Below are positions 7,665-16,213 of a DNA stretch of 37,271 nt, in pieces. The notes beneath the pieces were generated by a model that worked only from the letters and a program-made list of their open reading frames with translations, did no database searches and was not told where the DNA came from. Position 1 is the stretch's first letter. The number at the start of each line of letters is the position of its first letter. The DNA comes from Crocinitomicaceae bacterium (GTDB lineage Bacteria > Bacteroidota > Bacteroidia > Flavobacteriales_D > Crocinitomicaceae), in NCBI GenBank assembly GCA_021738405.1, contig JAIPCC010000015.1, positions 1 to 37,271 on the forward strand, written 5' to 3'. The translations under genes were made by a program, and so were the position numbers.

Positions 7665-9032
7665 TTATTTTTCAGTGGATTGTATCACGCCAATTGGCGC
7701 TTCAAATAAATTGTAACTGAACAAACCATCGATTTCGCTGACACTTGCCCAAATGACGCGAAGTTGATCGGCAGCAATTTGAAAGTGTGTGTCGTCGAGG
7801 GTTGTATTGATGGCCGCGCCCAGGTTAACTGGTGCAGACCATTCTTTGCCTTCGCGTTTGCAAACGAAGATGTCGTAGCCGCCCATTCCCGCGTGGCCAT
7901 CTGAGGCAAAAAACAAGAATTGGCCGTCTGGCGTTACGTAAGGTGTAGTTTCGCGGCCTTCGGTATTGATGCTGCGCCCGAGTGCTTTGACTTCTGCTTG
8001 CCAAATGCCATTGATTTTTTGGGCAACATAAATATCGGTCGCAAATTTCTCAGCTTCGCGGTCCGACACAAAATAAAGCTCTTCTGTGTACGTAAATTCA
8101 TCGATCCAAACTGTATCGGTTTTGGTTGGTGAACCATCAAAATAGCTAGTGTTCAAGCCGGGAATTTCATTAATGATGCGCTTGTCATCCCAAATGCCAT
8201 TCGCTTCGGCCGCTAATTCAAAAATATCAGATCCTTGCGTACTCGCTTCTTTGGAGGCGGTGGTGTTGAGGGTGCCAAGCGCAAGAAGCCCGTCTTGGGA
8301 CACATAAGAAAGCGCGTCAAAACCTTCTGTATTCAGCAGGTCGTTATAGCTGAAGCTGCGCGTCCATTTTCCGTTGTCGTCTAGGGCAGTACTGGCTTGA
8401 TAGATGTCCTCAAAAAAGCGTTGGTCGTCGGGGTTGAGGTTGGCGCCTTTGGAGTCGGGGTTGCGGGTAGTGAAGTAAAGTGTTTGCCCGTCAGCGCTTA
8501 AAATTGGGCCGTATTCGTCGTATTTGGTATTGAGTTCAGGTGCGAGCACTTGACCTTGAAAACCGATGGCTTTGGCTTTTTGTGCCAAATAGAAAGCACA
8601 TTGCTTTTCAAGTGCTGCAAAACCGAGCAATTCAAAATCTTTTTCTTTTTTGACCAGCGTTTTGGCCTTGGCAAGGTGTGTCATGGCAGTGTTCGCTTGG
8701 CTGAGGGCTAATTCAATTTGACTTGCTAAATACAATTCGTCGAGTGTGGTTGCACCGGACAGCAGTTTGAGCGCTTGGTCGCTGTGTTCCTTTGCGTAGT
8801 TGTAAGAACGGAGGTCGAATTCGGTTGCGGCGAGCCAATAAAAGGCGTTGGCGTTATTGGGGTCTAGCGCTACGGCTTGTTTGAGCAACATGTAGGCATT
8901 GCTACTTTGGCCTTCGTTGAAGAGCGTGACGGCGTTGGCGCAAATGCGTTTGGCCTTGAGTTGGTCTTTTTTGGGCGTGGCCTGCGCAAAACTCAAAAAT
9001 GGAAGGGTCAGAATGATAAGTAGTGCTTTCAT
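7665..9032 (-). CDS. TPR and PD40 (WD40-like) repeat exported protein
   Basis: 455 residues from the ATG at 9032, preferred over an upstream in-frame start at 9077 because it begins a clean signal peptide (MKALLIILTLPFLSFAQA). Residues 25-140 are TPR-like helices (NEGQSSNAYMLLKQAVALDP, NANAFYWLAATEFDLRSYN). The rest is a PD40 beta-propeller with repeats such as YGPILSADGQTLYFTTRNP and TPYVTPDGQFLFFASDGHAG, plus GGYDIFVCKREGKEWSAPVN. This is the N-terminal architecture of Bacteroidota OmpA-family PD40 proteins, but no OmpA peptidoglycan-binding domain follows. It is likely periplasmic or outer-membrane associated; its function is unknown. It is divergent from the phosphodiester glycosidase gene. 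Confidence 0.85.
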   Translation of the reverse strand: MKALLIILTLPFLSFAQATPKKDQLKAKRICANAVTLFNEGQSSNAYMLLKQAVALDPNNANAFYWLAATEFDLRSYNYAKEHSDQALKLLSGATTLDELYLASQIELALSQANTAMTHLAKAKTLVKKEKDFELLGFAALEKQCAFYLAQKAKAIGFQGQVLAPELNTKYDEYGPILSADGQTLYFTTRNPDSKGANLNPDDQRFFEDIYQASTALDDNGKWTRSFSYNDLLNTEGFDALSYVSQDGLLALGTLNTTASKEASTQGSDIFELAAEANGIWDDKRIINEIPGLNTSYFDGSPTKTDTVWIDEFTYTEELYFVSDREAEKFATDIYVAQKINGIWQAEVKALGRSINTEGRETTPYVTPDGQFLFFASDGHAGMGGYDIFVCKREGKEWSAPVNLGAAINTTLDDTHFQIAADQLRVIWASVSEIDGLFSYNLFEAPIGVIQSTEK

Positions 9033-9049
9033 GTATAGGGAATAGAGTA

Positions 9050-9057
9050 CAAAGTAA
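9050..9057 (-). promoter_or_regulatory. Weak -7 element for the PD40 gene and truA
   Basis: The minus strand reads TTACTTTG, one mismatch from TAnnTTTG, 17 nt before the ATG at 9032. The opposing perfect element for the divergent gene lies at 9077-9084. Confidence 0.3.
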
Positions 9058-9076
9058 ATAAAACTATTAAAATCCA

Positions 9077-9084
9077 TAACTTTG
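9077..9084 (+). promoter_or_regulatory. -7 promoter element for the phosphodiester glycosidase gene
   Basis: TAACTTTG is a perfect TAnnTTTG. The alternative TTG start at 9082 falls inside it, which favours the ATG at 9097 as the true start (12 nt downstream). Confidence 0.5.
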
Positions 9085-9096
9085 AATAAAGAATAT

Positions 9097-9957
9097 ATGT
9101 CAAGCTTGTTTCGCTTTTTTGCCCTTTGTTTTGCTACGCTGCTGTTGCAGGCCTGTTCCTACGGCCAACCTGCGCCAGAAATGGCAGCGCCAGATTATTC
9201 CAATTGGGTTACGCTCACCAAAGGCATGGAGTACAGAGAAATCGCGGCGCCCGTCAAATCTTTCATCGGCGATTCAAAATTGTCAATTTTGCGCATGGAT
9301 CCCTCGCAGTTCCGCTTTGATTTATTCACTGCAACGCAATTCGATTCTGTGCCCAAAGACGTTTCCACTTGGGCAGATACCTTTGATTTATTGGTGGCCT
9401 TCAACGCCGGTATGTACAACTTGGCTAGGCCGCTGCAGAGCCGCGCTTACTTGCAATCTGGCGACCATTATAACAACGCTAAGCTTCTTGAAAACTTCAA
9501 CCTCATGTTGGCTTTGGGCCCGAAACCCAACACCAACCGTTCCAATATTGAAGTCCTCGACCTCACCTGTGCCAATTGGGAGCAAGAAAAAAATAATTTC
9601 AGTGGTTTTGCCCAAGGCTTGCGCATGATCGATTGCAATGCGAGCCCCATGAACTGGCAAAAGAAAGTACAGTCTTGCAGCATGCTTGTGGCTGCCGAAG
9701 ACGAAAAAGGTTGGTTTTACCTCATTTTTACGCGCTCGCCTTATACGCACAATCAAATGATTGGTTTTATGAAGCAGATGCCTGGCGGGCTCCACGATGC
9801 CATTTATTTAGAGGGCGGCCCTGAAACCAGTTTGCTCATAGATGTCAATGGCCATTGCATAGAAAAAGTAGGTTCTTGGGTTTCAACTACCTGGGAACGC
9901 GACGACAACAACCGTTTTTGGCGCCTACCCAATATTGTCGGGATCCGCAGAAACTGA
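9097..9957 (+). CDS. Phosphodiester glycosidase (NAGPA/DUF2233) family lipoprotein
   Basis: 286 residues from the ATG at 9097. An N-terminal hydrophobic stretch ends in a lipobox (TLLLQAC), so it is a lipoprotein. The body matches the NAGPA/DUF2233 fold: an early strand around SILRMDPSQFRFDLFTAT, the core FDLLVAFNAGMYN, then FAQGLRMI and the conserved late segment DAIYLEGGPETSLLI. Family members hydrolyse GlcNAc-1-phosphodiesters or related exopolysaccharide and teichoic-type linkages. The substrate here is not determinable. The upstream TTG (9082) lies within the -7 element and is rejected as start. A hairpin terminator lies about 125 nt downstream. Confidence 0.85.
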   Translation: MSSLFRFFALCFATLLLQACSYGQPAPEMAAPDYSNWVTLTKGMEYREIAAPVKSFIGDSKLSILRMDPSQFRFDLFTATQFDSVPKDVSTWADTFDLLVAFNAGMYNLARPLQSRAYLQSGDHYNNAKLLENFNLMLALGPKPNTNRSNIEVLDLTCANWEQEKNNFSGFAQGLRMIDCNASPMNWQKKVQSCSMLVAAEDEKGWFYLIFTRSPYTHNQMIGFMKQMPGGLHDAIYLEGGPETSLLIDVNGHCIEKVGSWVSTTWERDDNNRFWRLPNIVGIRRN

Positions 9958-10019
9958 TATCTATTATGTTTTAGCACTGCTTTCACTCATACTTATTTTT
10001 TTGAATGTACTGCACCTTT

Positions 10020-10044
10020 GTAGTGTTCAACGGAACTACACTAC
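10020..10044. repeat. Inverted repeat GTAGTGT-N11-ACACTAC
   Basis: Two perfect 7-nt arms (10020-10026, 10038-10044) are separated by 11 nt; a nested GTTC-N4-GAAC lies inside. It could be an operator for the TetR-type regulator encoded at 10210, or the 5' hairpin of a short transcript ending at the 10081-10110 terminator. The sequence alone does not decide between these. Confidence 0.4.
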
Positions 10045-10080
10045 TGAGTTTTACACATTCAACTACCGTAACTGGACAAT

Positions 10081-10110
10081 AAAAAAGCCACCTTTCGAGG
10101 TGGCTTTTTT
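10081..10110. terminator. Rho-independent terminator (works in both directions)
   Basis: A 12-bp perfect stem, AAAAAAGCCACC / GGTGGCTTTTTT, closes a six-base loop TTTCGA. A-rich and T-rich flanks give a U-tract on either strand. It lies between the phosphodiester glycosidase gene and the TetR operon. Confidence 0.9.
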
Positions 10111-10186
10111 ATTTTGTCAAAATGGACTTATGACATCCATAAAAAGATGTTATATGAATCCTACTATTTATGAATAGTGTTGCTAT

Positions 10187-10194
10187 TATTTTTG
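10187..10194 (+). promoter_or_regulatory. -7 promoter element for the TetR-exporter operon
   Basis: TATTTTTG is a perfect TAnnTTTG, 15 nt before the ATG at 10210. The upstream GTG at 10177 precedes this element, so the shorter start is preferred. Confidence 0.5.
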
Positions 10195-10209
10195 CAACAA
10201 ATTACTTTT

Positions 10210-10878
10210 ATGGATCTAGTTGATCGTTTTCAGATTCCCGTCCTCGAAGCAATCGCACTGCGCAATCCGCAAGGCACGCAATTAGGTCAGCGCATCATTG
10301 AAGGCAGTATTTTTTTGATTGACGAACTCGGCTTTGAGCAGTTTACTTTCAAAAAGCTCGCACAGTCGGTCGGTACAACAGAAGCATCGGTGTATCGCTA
10401 TTTTGCCAGTAAGCAAAAGCTGCTTTTGTATTTGATCAATTGGTATTGGGGGCGCTTGGAGTGCCGCTTGTTGTTGCAGACGCAAGGTGGCTCAGTGAAA
10501 GAGCGTTTAGAGAAAGCGCTAGAGTTGGTGCTTATTCTGAAGGCCACTTCTTTGTCTTTTTCCAGCGAGAAACGGCTGCAGCATATTGTCATTCATGAAG
10601 CGCCGAAAGTATTTTTAACCAAGGCCGTTGACAGCGACCACCAAACTGGTTACCATTCCATTTACACTGAAATCGTGCGCTATCTTTCTGACTTAGTGCG
10701 CGCGTACCAGCCGGCTTGTAAGTATCCTGAAATGTTGGTGAGTACGCTACTAGAAGGCAGCTTGCAGCAGCGTTTTTTTAGTCAGCACCTGCCCGAAGTC
10801 ACCAATGCCTCCGAACAAGAAGATGCGGTGGCTATTTTTTATACACAATTATTTTTTAGCTTCCTCGACCATGAATAA
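10210..10878 (+). CDS. TetR/AcrR family transcriptional regulator
   Basis: 222 residues from the ATG at 10210. The N-terminal helix-turn-helix is clear: ILIEGSIF-type helix 1, then DELGFEQFTFKKLAQSVGTT and EASVYRYFASKQKLLLYLI (recognition helix and the YxxFxxKxxL signature). The C-terminal ligand-binding part is helical and unlike well-known subfamilies. It is the first gene of a tight operon; its last 8 nt overlap the start of the ABC exporter gene. That strongly suggests it controls this exporter, probably binding near the promoter at 10187. The GTG at 10177 used by a longer reading frame lies upstream of the -7 element. Confidence 0.9.
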   Translation: MDLVDRFQIPVLEAIALRNPQGTQLGQRIIEGSIFLIDELGFEQFTFKKLAQSVGTTEASVYRYFASKQKLLLYLINWYWGRLECRLLLQTQGGSVKERLEKALELVLILKATSLSFSSEKRLQHIVIHEAPKVFLTKAVDSDHQTGYHSIYTEIVRYLSDLVRAYQPACKYPEMLVSTLLEGSLQQRFFSQHLPEVTNASEQEDAVAIFYTQLFFSFLDHE

Positions 10879-12505
10879 CGACGTCACCAAACCATTTGAC
10901 CGCTTTTGGGCACTGCTCAAGCCCGACAGCAAAGACATCTCAGATATTTATTTGTTTGCCATTATTGGTGGCGTGCTGAGTCTTGGCTTACCCCTGGGTA
11001 TTCAGGCGATCATCAATTTCATTCAGGCCGGAAAAGTGAGCACCTCTTGGTTTTTACTCGTGGGTCTGGTGGTTTCTGCCATTGGTTTTTCGGGCTACAT
11101 GAATATTGCGCAGCTGCGCATCACCGAAAGCCTGCAACAGCGCATCTTTGCGCGCTCGTCTTTGGAGTTTGCCACGCGCATTCCCAAAATTCAGCTTCGC
11201 GAACTACTGCTGCGCTATGCCCCAGAATGGACCAACCGCTTTTTTGACACCCTCACCATCCAAAAAGGCATCTCTAAATTGCTCATCGATTTTACGGCGG
11301 CTTCATTGCAAATCCTCTTCGGTCTGATTTTGCTCTCGTTTTACCATCCGTTTTTCATCATTTTTGGCTTTGCACTCTTACTTTTGCTCGTTTGGATTTT
11401 TCGCGTGACGGCCAAACGTGGCTTTGTCACGAGCTTACAAGAGTCAAAGTATAAGTATAAAGTAGCCAATTGGCTCGAGGAAATTGCGCGCAACCGCATG
11501 ACCTTCAAGCACCTGGGCAGCAATGGTATTTTATTGAAGCGCACCGATGACTACCTGCAGGGTTATCTCAAATCGAGGGACGCACACTTCAAGGTACTGG
11601 TGCAGCAATACATTTACTTGATCGGTTTTAAGGTTTTAATTGCGCTGGCTTTACTGATTATCGGCGGCCTGCTTGTGCTGAACCAACAAATGAATATTGG
11701 CCAATTTGTAGCGGCAGAAATCATCATTGTATTGGTCCTGAATTCAGTAGAAAAATTGATTGTGAGCCTCGAGATGGTTTATGATGTACTCACCGCAATC
11801 GAAAAAATTGGCGAAATCACTGATTTACCATTGGACATGCAAGAAGGCTTGATTTTAGAACCAAAGACAGCGCTTAACATCGAAATAGACCAATTGGAAT
11901 ACCAAACAACTTGGAGCCGCACGCCGCTCTTGAGCAATCTGACGTGTCGTTTTGAGGCAGGCAAGTTTTATCACATCCAAGATTTCAAAGGCAATCAGGC
12001 CCAAGGCTTATTTCTTATGATTGCCGCTATGGCACTTCCCAATAAAGGCCAAGTCCTGATCAATGGCGTCCCGACCAGTAATTTGCAACCTGAACATTTA
12101 CGCGCGCAGATTGCCAGCCTCTCTCATCATGACCAGCTGATCTACGGAACGGTGTTGGAGAATATCGCGATGGGCCGCAATTATAGCATCGAAGAAGTAC
12201 TCGCCGTTGCTACAGCAGTTGGTTTAGACCAGCATGTCTTAGCGCTCACTGACGCATACCAGACCGTGCTCAACCCAGAAGCGAGTACCTTGGATAGACA
12301 GCTTATCACATTAGTTATTTTGTGCCGCGCGTTGATAGCGCAACCAGCTGTATTGCTCTGGGATACCCACAACCATTATTTACCCAACGACCAACTAGAA
12401 GTTGTTTTGAATCATTTGCAGCAACATTTCAAAGGAACTGTCCTTTTGGCCAGTATTCATGAAAATAATTTATCGCTCATCCACGAAAAATTGATTTTAT
12501 GTTAA
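10871..12505 (+). CDS. ABC exporter-like protein with degenerate nucleotide-binding domain
   Basis: 544 residues from the ATG at 10871, inside the TetR 3' end. Residues about 20-310 are a six-helix type I exporter membrane domain (LFAIIGGVLSLGLPLGIQ, FLLVGLVVSAIGFSGYM) like those of peptide/toxin exporters without the peptidase domain. Residues about 335-544 align with an ABC ATPase, but its motifs are lost. Walker A is DFKGNQAQG (371-379; Lys replaced by Ala377). The Q-loop region reads SLSHHDQ (Gln replaced by His). The signature is LDRQL (474-478) instead of LSGGQ. Walker B is VLLWDTH with Thr499 replacing the catalytic Glu. Asp498, a His at about 530, ENI and CRAL remain. ATP hydrolysis by this protein is unlikely. 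The operon supplies HlyD and TolC partners. Confidence 0.85.
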   Translation: MNNDVTKPFDRFWALLKPDSKDISDIYLFAIIGGVLSLGLPLGIQAIINFIQAGKVSTSWFLLVGLVVSAIGFSGYMNIAQLRITESLQQRIFARSSLEFATRIPKIQLRELLLRYAPEWTNRFFDTLTIQKGISKLLIDFTAASLQILFGLILLSFYHPFFIIFGFALLLLLVWIFRVTAKRGFVTSLQESKYKYKVANWLEEIARNRMTFKHLGSNGILLKRTDDYLQGYLKSRDAHFKVLVQQYIYLIGFKVLIALALLIIGGLLVLNQQMNIGQFVAAEIIIVLVLNSVEKLIVSLEMVYDVLTAIEKIGEITDLPLDMQEGLILEPKTALNIEIDQLEYQTTWSRTPLLSNLTCRFEAGKFYHIQDFKGNQAQGLFLMIAAMALPNKGQVLINGVPTSNLQPEHLRAQIASLSHHDQLIYGTVLENIAMGRNYSIEEVLAVATAVGLDQHVLALTDAYQTVLNPEASTLDRQLITLVILCRALIAQPAVLLWDTHNHYLPNDQLEVVLNHLQQHFKGTVLLASIHENNLSLIHEKLILC

Positions 12506-13863
12506 ATCTCTCTCCACAAAATCGCAATCAGATCGATACAGAAGGTCTTGTGGCCACACAAATGCTCAATAAGGCACCTAAAAAGCTGTTGCGCAATACC
12601 ATCTATGCGCTTTTAATTTTAAGCCTCGTTATTCTCTTTTTACCTTGGACACAAAACATCCGCTCGAATGGTCAGGTACTCACTTTGCGTCCTGAACAAC
12701 GTCCGCAAACCATCAATGCGCTCATCGGTGGTCGGATCGAAAAATGGTTCGTGAAAGAAGGCGACCTCGTCCGGCAAGGCGATACCATTATGTTTATTTC
12801 CGAAATCAAGGACGGTTATTTTGACCCTCAATTGGTCGGCCGCAGCGAAGATCAGCTCAAAAGCAAGGAGCTCAGTGTGGTTTCATATAGCGACAAAGTA
12901 CAGGCGCTGGACGCGCGCATCGACGCGCTCATTGCAACGGGTAAATTAAAGGTGCAACAAGCGCGCATCAAGGCCCAACAAGCTCAGCTCAAACTGAAGT
13001 CGGATAGCATTGAGAACCACGCTGCCAACCTCAATTACCAAATTGCCAAAGACCAATACGAACGCTTCGAGAAACTTTACGAAAGAGACCTCAAGTCCAA
13101 GACAGAAGTAGAAACCAGAAAGGTTGCCATGCAGCGCGCACAGGCTTCCATGATTGGCGCTCAGCAGAAGTTTTTGCAAAGCCGCAACGACATCATTGAC
13201 GCCAAGGTTGAATTGAATGCCGTCGAAACTAAATTTCAGGATGAGGTGTCTAAAGCTGAATCCGAAAAATTTACCGCACTCTCGAGTATGTACGAGGCTG
13301 AAATCGATGTCAGCAAAATGCAAAGTCAAGTGGCGAATTATTCCATTCGAAACGGGATGTATTATATTTTGGCCCCACAAGATGGCCGCATTGCCAAAAC
13401 TTTATCCAGCGGCATCGGCGAAACCATTAAACAAGGGGCAGCCATCGCGACCATCATGCCGACCAACTACGACCTCGCGGTAGAAATGTACGTCAGACCG
13501 ATGGATTTACCGTTGCTTCAGGTGGGGCAGCACGTGCGCATTCAGTTCGACGGTTGGCCTGCAATTGTATTCTCTGGCTGGCCCAATACCAGTTACGGCA
13601 CCTATGGCGGAACCGTCTTTGCGATCGATCAGTTTGCTAATGAGAATGGTGAGTTTCGCGTATTGGTGGCACCAGATGCGAAGGAGCATAAATGGCCAGA
13701 GGCCTTAAGAGTAGGTGGAGGTGCTTACGCCATGCTCTTGCTCAACGACGTGCCCATTTGGTACGAACTCTGGCGAAACGTAAATGGCTTCCCGCCAGAC
13801 TACTACAAAGCCAAAGTGCCAGATATGAAATCCAAAACAAAATCTATTAAGAATGAGAAATAA
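12499..13863 (+). CDS. HlyD family membrane-fusion (periplasmic adaptor) protein
   Basis: 454 residues. A cytoplasmic N-terminus is followed by one membrane helix (residues about 34-54, IYALLILSLVILFLPW). Next comes a lipoyl/biotin-like half-motif (GGRIEKWFVKEGDLVRQGDTI), a long alpha-helical coiled hairpin (about 115-275, rich in Gln/Lys/Ala/Glu), the second lipoyl half (ILAPQDGRIAKTLSSGIGETI), and a beta-barrel domain (VGQHVRIQFDGWPA). It bridges the inner-membrane exporter to the outer-membrane TolC channel. The start codon overlaps the ABC stop by 7 nt, and its end overlaps the next gene by 11 nt. Confidence 0.92.
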   Translation: MLNLSPQNRNQIDTEGLVATQMLNKAPKKLLRNTIYALLILSLVILFLPWTQNIRSNGQVLTLRPEQRPQTINALIGGRIEKWFVKEGDLVRQGDTIMFISEIKDGYFDPQLVGRSEDQLKSKELSVVSYSDKVQALDARIDALIATGKLKVQQARIKAQQAQLKLKSDSIENHAANLNYQIAKDQYERFEKLYERDLKSKTEVETRKVAMQRAQASMIGAQQKFLQSRNDIIDAKVELNAVETKFQDEVSKAESEKFTALSSMYEAEIDVSKMQSQVANYSIRNGMYYILAPQDGRIAKTLSSGIGETIKQGAAIATIMPTNYDLAVEMYVRPMDLPLLQVGQHVRIQFDGWPAIVFSGWPNTSYGTYGGTVFAIDQFANENGEFRVLVAPDAKEHKWPEALRVGGGAYAMLLLNDVPIWYELWRNVNGFPPDYYKAKVPDMKSKTKSIKNEK

Positions 13864-15250
13864 GTTCGGCATCCTCGGCTTGCTCTTTTGTGCCCTCACG
13901 AGTGTGTGGTCGCAGGACAACATCATGCGCCCCGAAGCTTTTATGCTGCAAGTACTCGAAGGGCATCCGCTCGCCAAGCAAGCCAAGCTCATTCCCGAAT
14001 TTGCCCAAACTTATGTACTCAAGGCCCGCGGCGGTTTTGATCCTAAATTGGCTTATGACCTCTCCCAAAAATACTACGGAGACAAAATGTATTACAGCTT
14101 GTCCGATGCCCAGCTCAAGGTACCCACTTGGTATGGTTTGAGCGTCCAAACGGGCCTGGAACAAAACAGGGGAGTATACTTAGATCCGCAAGGCCTCACG
14201 CCCCAAAACGGCTTATGGTATGGCGGGCTAAGTGCACAGCTTGGGAATGGTTTGCTCATCGATGAGCGCCGTGCAGAATTGCAGAAAGCCAATGTTTATG
14301 TTCAAAGTAGCCAACTCGAACAGCGCTTGGCGCTCAATGAACTAGTCTTAGAGGCGGGCTACGCGTATTGGGATTGGTATTTGCAATACAATTCAGGTCA
14401 AGTACTCAGAGAAGCGCTCGCTGTTGGGGCTGTTCGGCTCGATGCCATGCGCCAGATGGCCGAACTTGGTGATCGCCCGGTGATAGACACCGTTGAGGCC
14501 GCCATCCAATACCAAACCAGGGCTGCAGCACTTGCAGATCAAGAGGCAAAATTAGCGGTAGCCACCGCGTTTTTGAACCGCTATTTATGGAAGCCTGACG
14601 GCACGCCCCTCGAGCTCAACCCCGCTACACAACCACTTGCGGCTGCAACACTCGTTGGCCAAGCGCCAAAGCCAATTTATACAGGTGCTATCGATTCTAT
14701 GGTAGCACAGCATCCTTATTTAGGTATTCTTGACTATAAGCTCGATGTCTTAGCCATTGAAAAACGCTATAATCAAGAGCAGCTGAAGCCGCAAATAGAA
14801 TTGAAGTACAATTTTTTGAATGAACCCATTCAATACAACCCCCTGGCACAATTCTCTATCAACGATTACAAATGGGGCGTTTCGGCCCAAATGCCTTTGT
14901 TTTTGCGCAAGGAACGCGCGGCTGTTCAACAGACCAAATTGAAAATAGAGCAAACCACTTTCGAAAGACAAGACCGAATGGCCGAGCTCACGGCTAAAAT
15001 GCTTTCCGCCCGTGCTGAATACCTCAATGCGCAAAAGCAATTAATCATCTTTACGGAGAATGCTGCAAGCACAAAGAAACTGTTGGCTGCCGAACTCAAT
15101 TTATTTGAGACTGGAGAAAGCTCGCTTTTCATGGTCAATATGCGCGAAAGCGCTGCGTTCGTTGCGGCCTTAAAGGTATTTGAATACCAGGCCAAATGCG
15201 AGCAGTTATGGCTCAAATGGGAGTTCTTACAAGCTAGCTTAGTGAGATAA
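13853..15250 (+). CDS. TolC family outer-membrane efflux protein
   Basis: 465 residues with a signal peptide (MRNKFGILGLLFCALTSVWS). The remainder has the TolC/OEP pattern of two repeats of long helices: QSSQLEQRLALNELVLEAGY, YWDWYLQYNSGQVLREALAV, and later KLKIEQTTFERQDRMAELTA and NAQKQLIIFTENAASTKKLL, ending with the L..FETGESSLFMVNMRE motif typical of OEP proteins. It forms the outer-membrane exit duct of the tripartite exporter. Its start lies inside the HlyD gene. Its 3' end overlaps the convergent SbtA-like gene by 17 nt. Confidence 0.9.
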   Translation: MRNKFGILGLLFCALTSVWSQDNIMRPEAFMLQVLEGHPLAKQAKLIPEFAQTYVLKARGGFDPKLAYDLSQKYYGDKMYYSLSDAQLKVPTWYGLSVQTGLEQNRGVYLDPQGLTPQNGLWYGGLSAQLGNGLLIDERRAELQKANVYVQSSQLEQRLALNELVLEAGYAYWDWYLQYNSGQVLREALAVGAVRLDAMRQMAELGDRPVIDTVEAAIQYQTRAAALADQEAKLAVATAFLNRYLWKPDGTPLELNPATQPLAAATLVGQAPKPIYTGAIDSMVAQHPYLGILDYKLDVLAIEKRYNQEQLKPQIELKYNFLNEPIQYNPLAQFSINDYKWGVSAQMPLFLRKERAAVQQTKLKIEQTTFERQDRMAELTAKMLSARAEYLNAQKQLIIFTENAASTKKLLAAELNLFETGESSLFMVNMRESAAFVAALKVFEYQAKCEQLWLKWEFLQASLVR

Positions 15251-16193
15251 CGCTGTAATAAAGCGGCATTCCAATCGCGATATTGAAAGGGAAGGTCAGG
15301 CCTAAGGCCATCGGAATATACAAGCCCGGGTCTGCCTTGGGCGCAGCCAAGCGCATCGCTGCAGGAACCGCAATATAAGAGGCGCTGGCTGCCAAAACAG
15401 CAAATACAAAACGATTCGAAACATCAGCCGTCACAAACTGTGAAAGCCAAGCCACCACTATGCCGTTGAGCGCCGGAATCAAAAGTGCAAATGCAGCCAT
15501 TGCCCAACCGTGCGTCTTGAAAGACTTGATGCGACGAGCCGTTGTCATGCCCATTTCAAGTAAGAAGAGCGCTAAAAATCCTTTGAAGATGTCCGTTGTA
15601 AAAGGCGCAATATCTGCCGCCTGCTTGCTATCTGAAAGCAAACCAATGACCAAGCTACCCATGATCATTAAAACACTGCCGTTGGCCAAAGAGTGTCTGA
15701 GCAGTTCGGGTAAAGAAAACTTTGTATCGTTATTTTCATAGATGCGCAGCAGTAAGACACCCACAATGATGGCAGGGAACTCCATAAAAGCCATGACCGC
15801 CACCATGTGTCCGTTGAAGGTCAAGTTTTGCAATTCCAAAAACGAAAGCGCTGCCACAAACGTTACCGCACTCACGGAGCCATATGCCGCTGCAATGGCT
15901 GCCGCATTCGAAATGCCCACACGCTTTTTGATAATAAAAAAACTGTAAAGCGGAATGCAAGCTGCAATGGCCATTCCAAAGACCAAAGACCACGAAATTT
16001 CTGAAGTCCAGGGGCTGTGTTGGAGTTCTTGCCCGCCTCTGAAGCCAATGGAGAACAAAAGGTATAGCGATATAAATTTGAAGGAGGACTCCGGAATTTC
16101 GAGGTCACTTTTGATCAAAACGGCAACAATGCCGAGTAAAAAGAACAGGATAGTAGGGTTGCTGAGGTCGTGCGATAAAAAGTCTAAGTTCAT
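15234..16193 (-). CDS. SbtA-like sodium-dependent bicarbonate permease
   Basis: 319 residues with about ten hydrophobic helices. It matches the SbtA (DUF897) family: N-terminal NPTILFFLLGIVAVLIKSDL, FISLYLLFSIGFRGG, the first AAYGSVSAVTF repeat signature, FMEFPAIIVGVLLL, FKGFLALFLLEMGMTTARR, and the second half VLAASASYIAVPAAMRLA. SbtA imports bicarbonate with sodium in cyanobacteria; homologues in heterotrophic bacteria are presumed to do the same for anaplerotic carbon fixation. It is the last gene of a minus-strand set with the DUF6671 protein (20 nt upstream) and a small helical protein, divergent from a LysR regulator. Confidence 0.88.
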   Translation of the reverse strand: MNLDFLSHDLSNPTILFFLLGIVAVLIKSDLEIPESSFKFISLYLLFSIGFRGGQELQHSPWTSEISWSLVFGMAIAACIPLYSFFIIKKRVGISNAAAIAAAYGSVSAVTFVAALSFLELQNLTFNGHMVAVMAFMEFPAIIVGVLLLRIYENNDTKFSLPELLRHSLANGSVLMIMGSLVIGLLSDSKQAADIAPFTTDIFKGFLALFLLEMGMTTARRIKSFKTHGWAMAAFALLIPALNGIVVAWLSQFVTADVSNRFVFAVLAASASYIAVPAAMRLAAPKADPGLYIPMALGLTFPFNIAIGMPLYYSVISLS

Positions 16194-16213
16194 TCTTTAT
16201 TTTTTGGATATAA

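Larger units (their letters stand above)
9958..10209. other. 250-nt intergenic region before the exporter operon
   Basis: This is the longest non-coding stretch in the window. It holds, in order: a T-rich segment; a weak promoter-like CACCTTTG at 10013-10020; a perfect 7-bp inverted repeat (10020-10026 and 10038-10044); a strong hairpin terminator (10081-10110); and a perfect -7 element (10187-10194) for the TetR gene. An open frame across it (9935-10177) has no recognisable protein features and looks spurious. Confidence 0.5.

Noticed and set aside
9935-10177. An 80-codon frame across the intergenic region before the TetR gene
   Set aside because: It reads through the hairpin terminator (10081-10110) and shows no conserved feature; a hydrophobic stretch alone is not enough.
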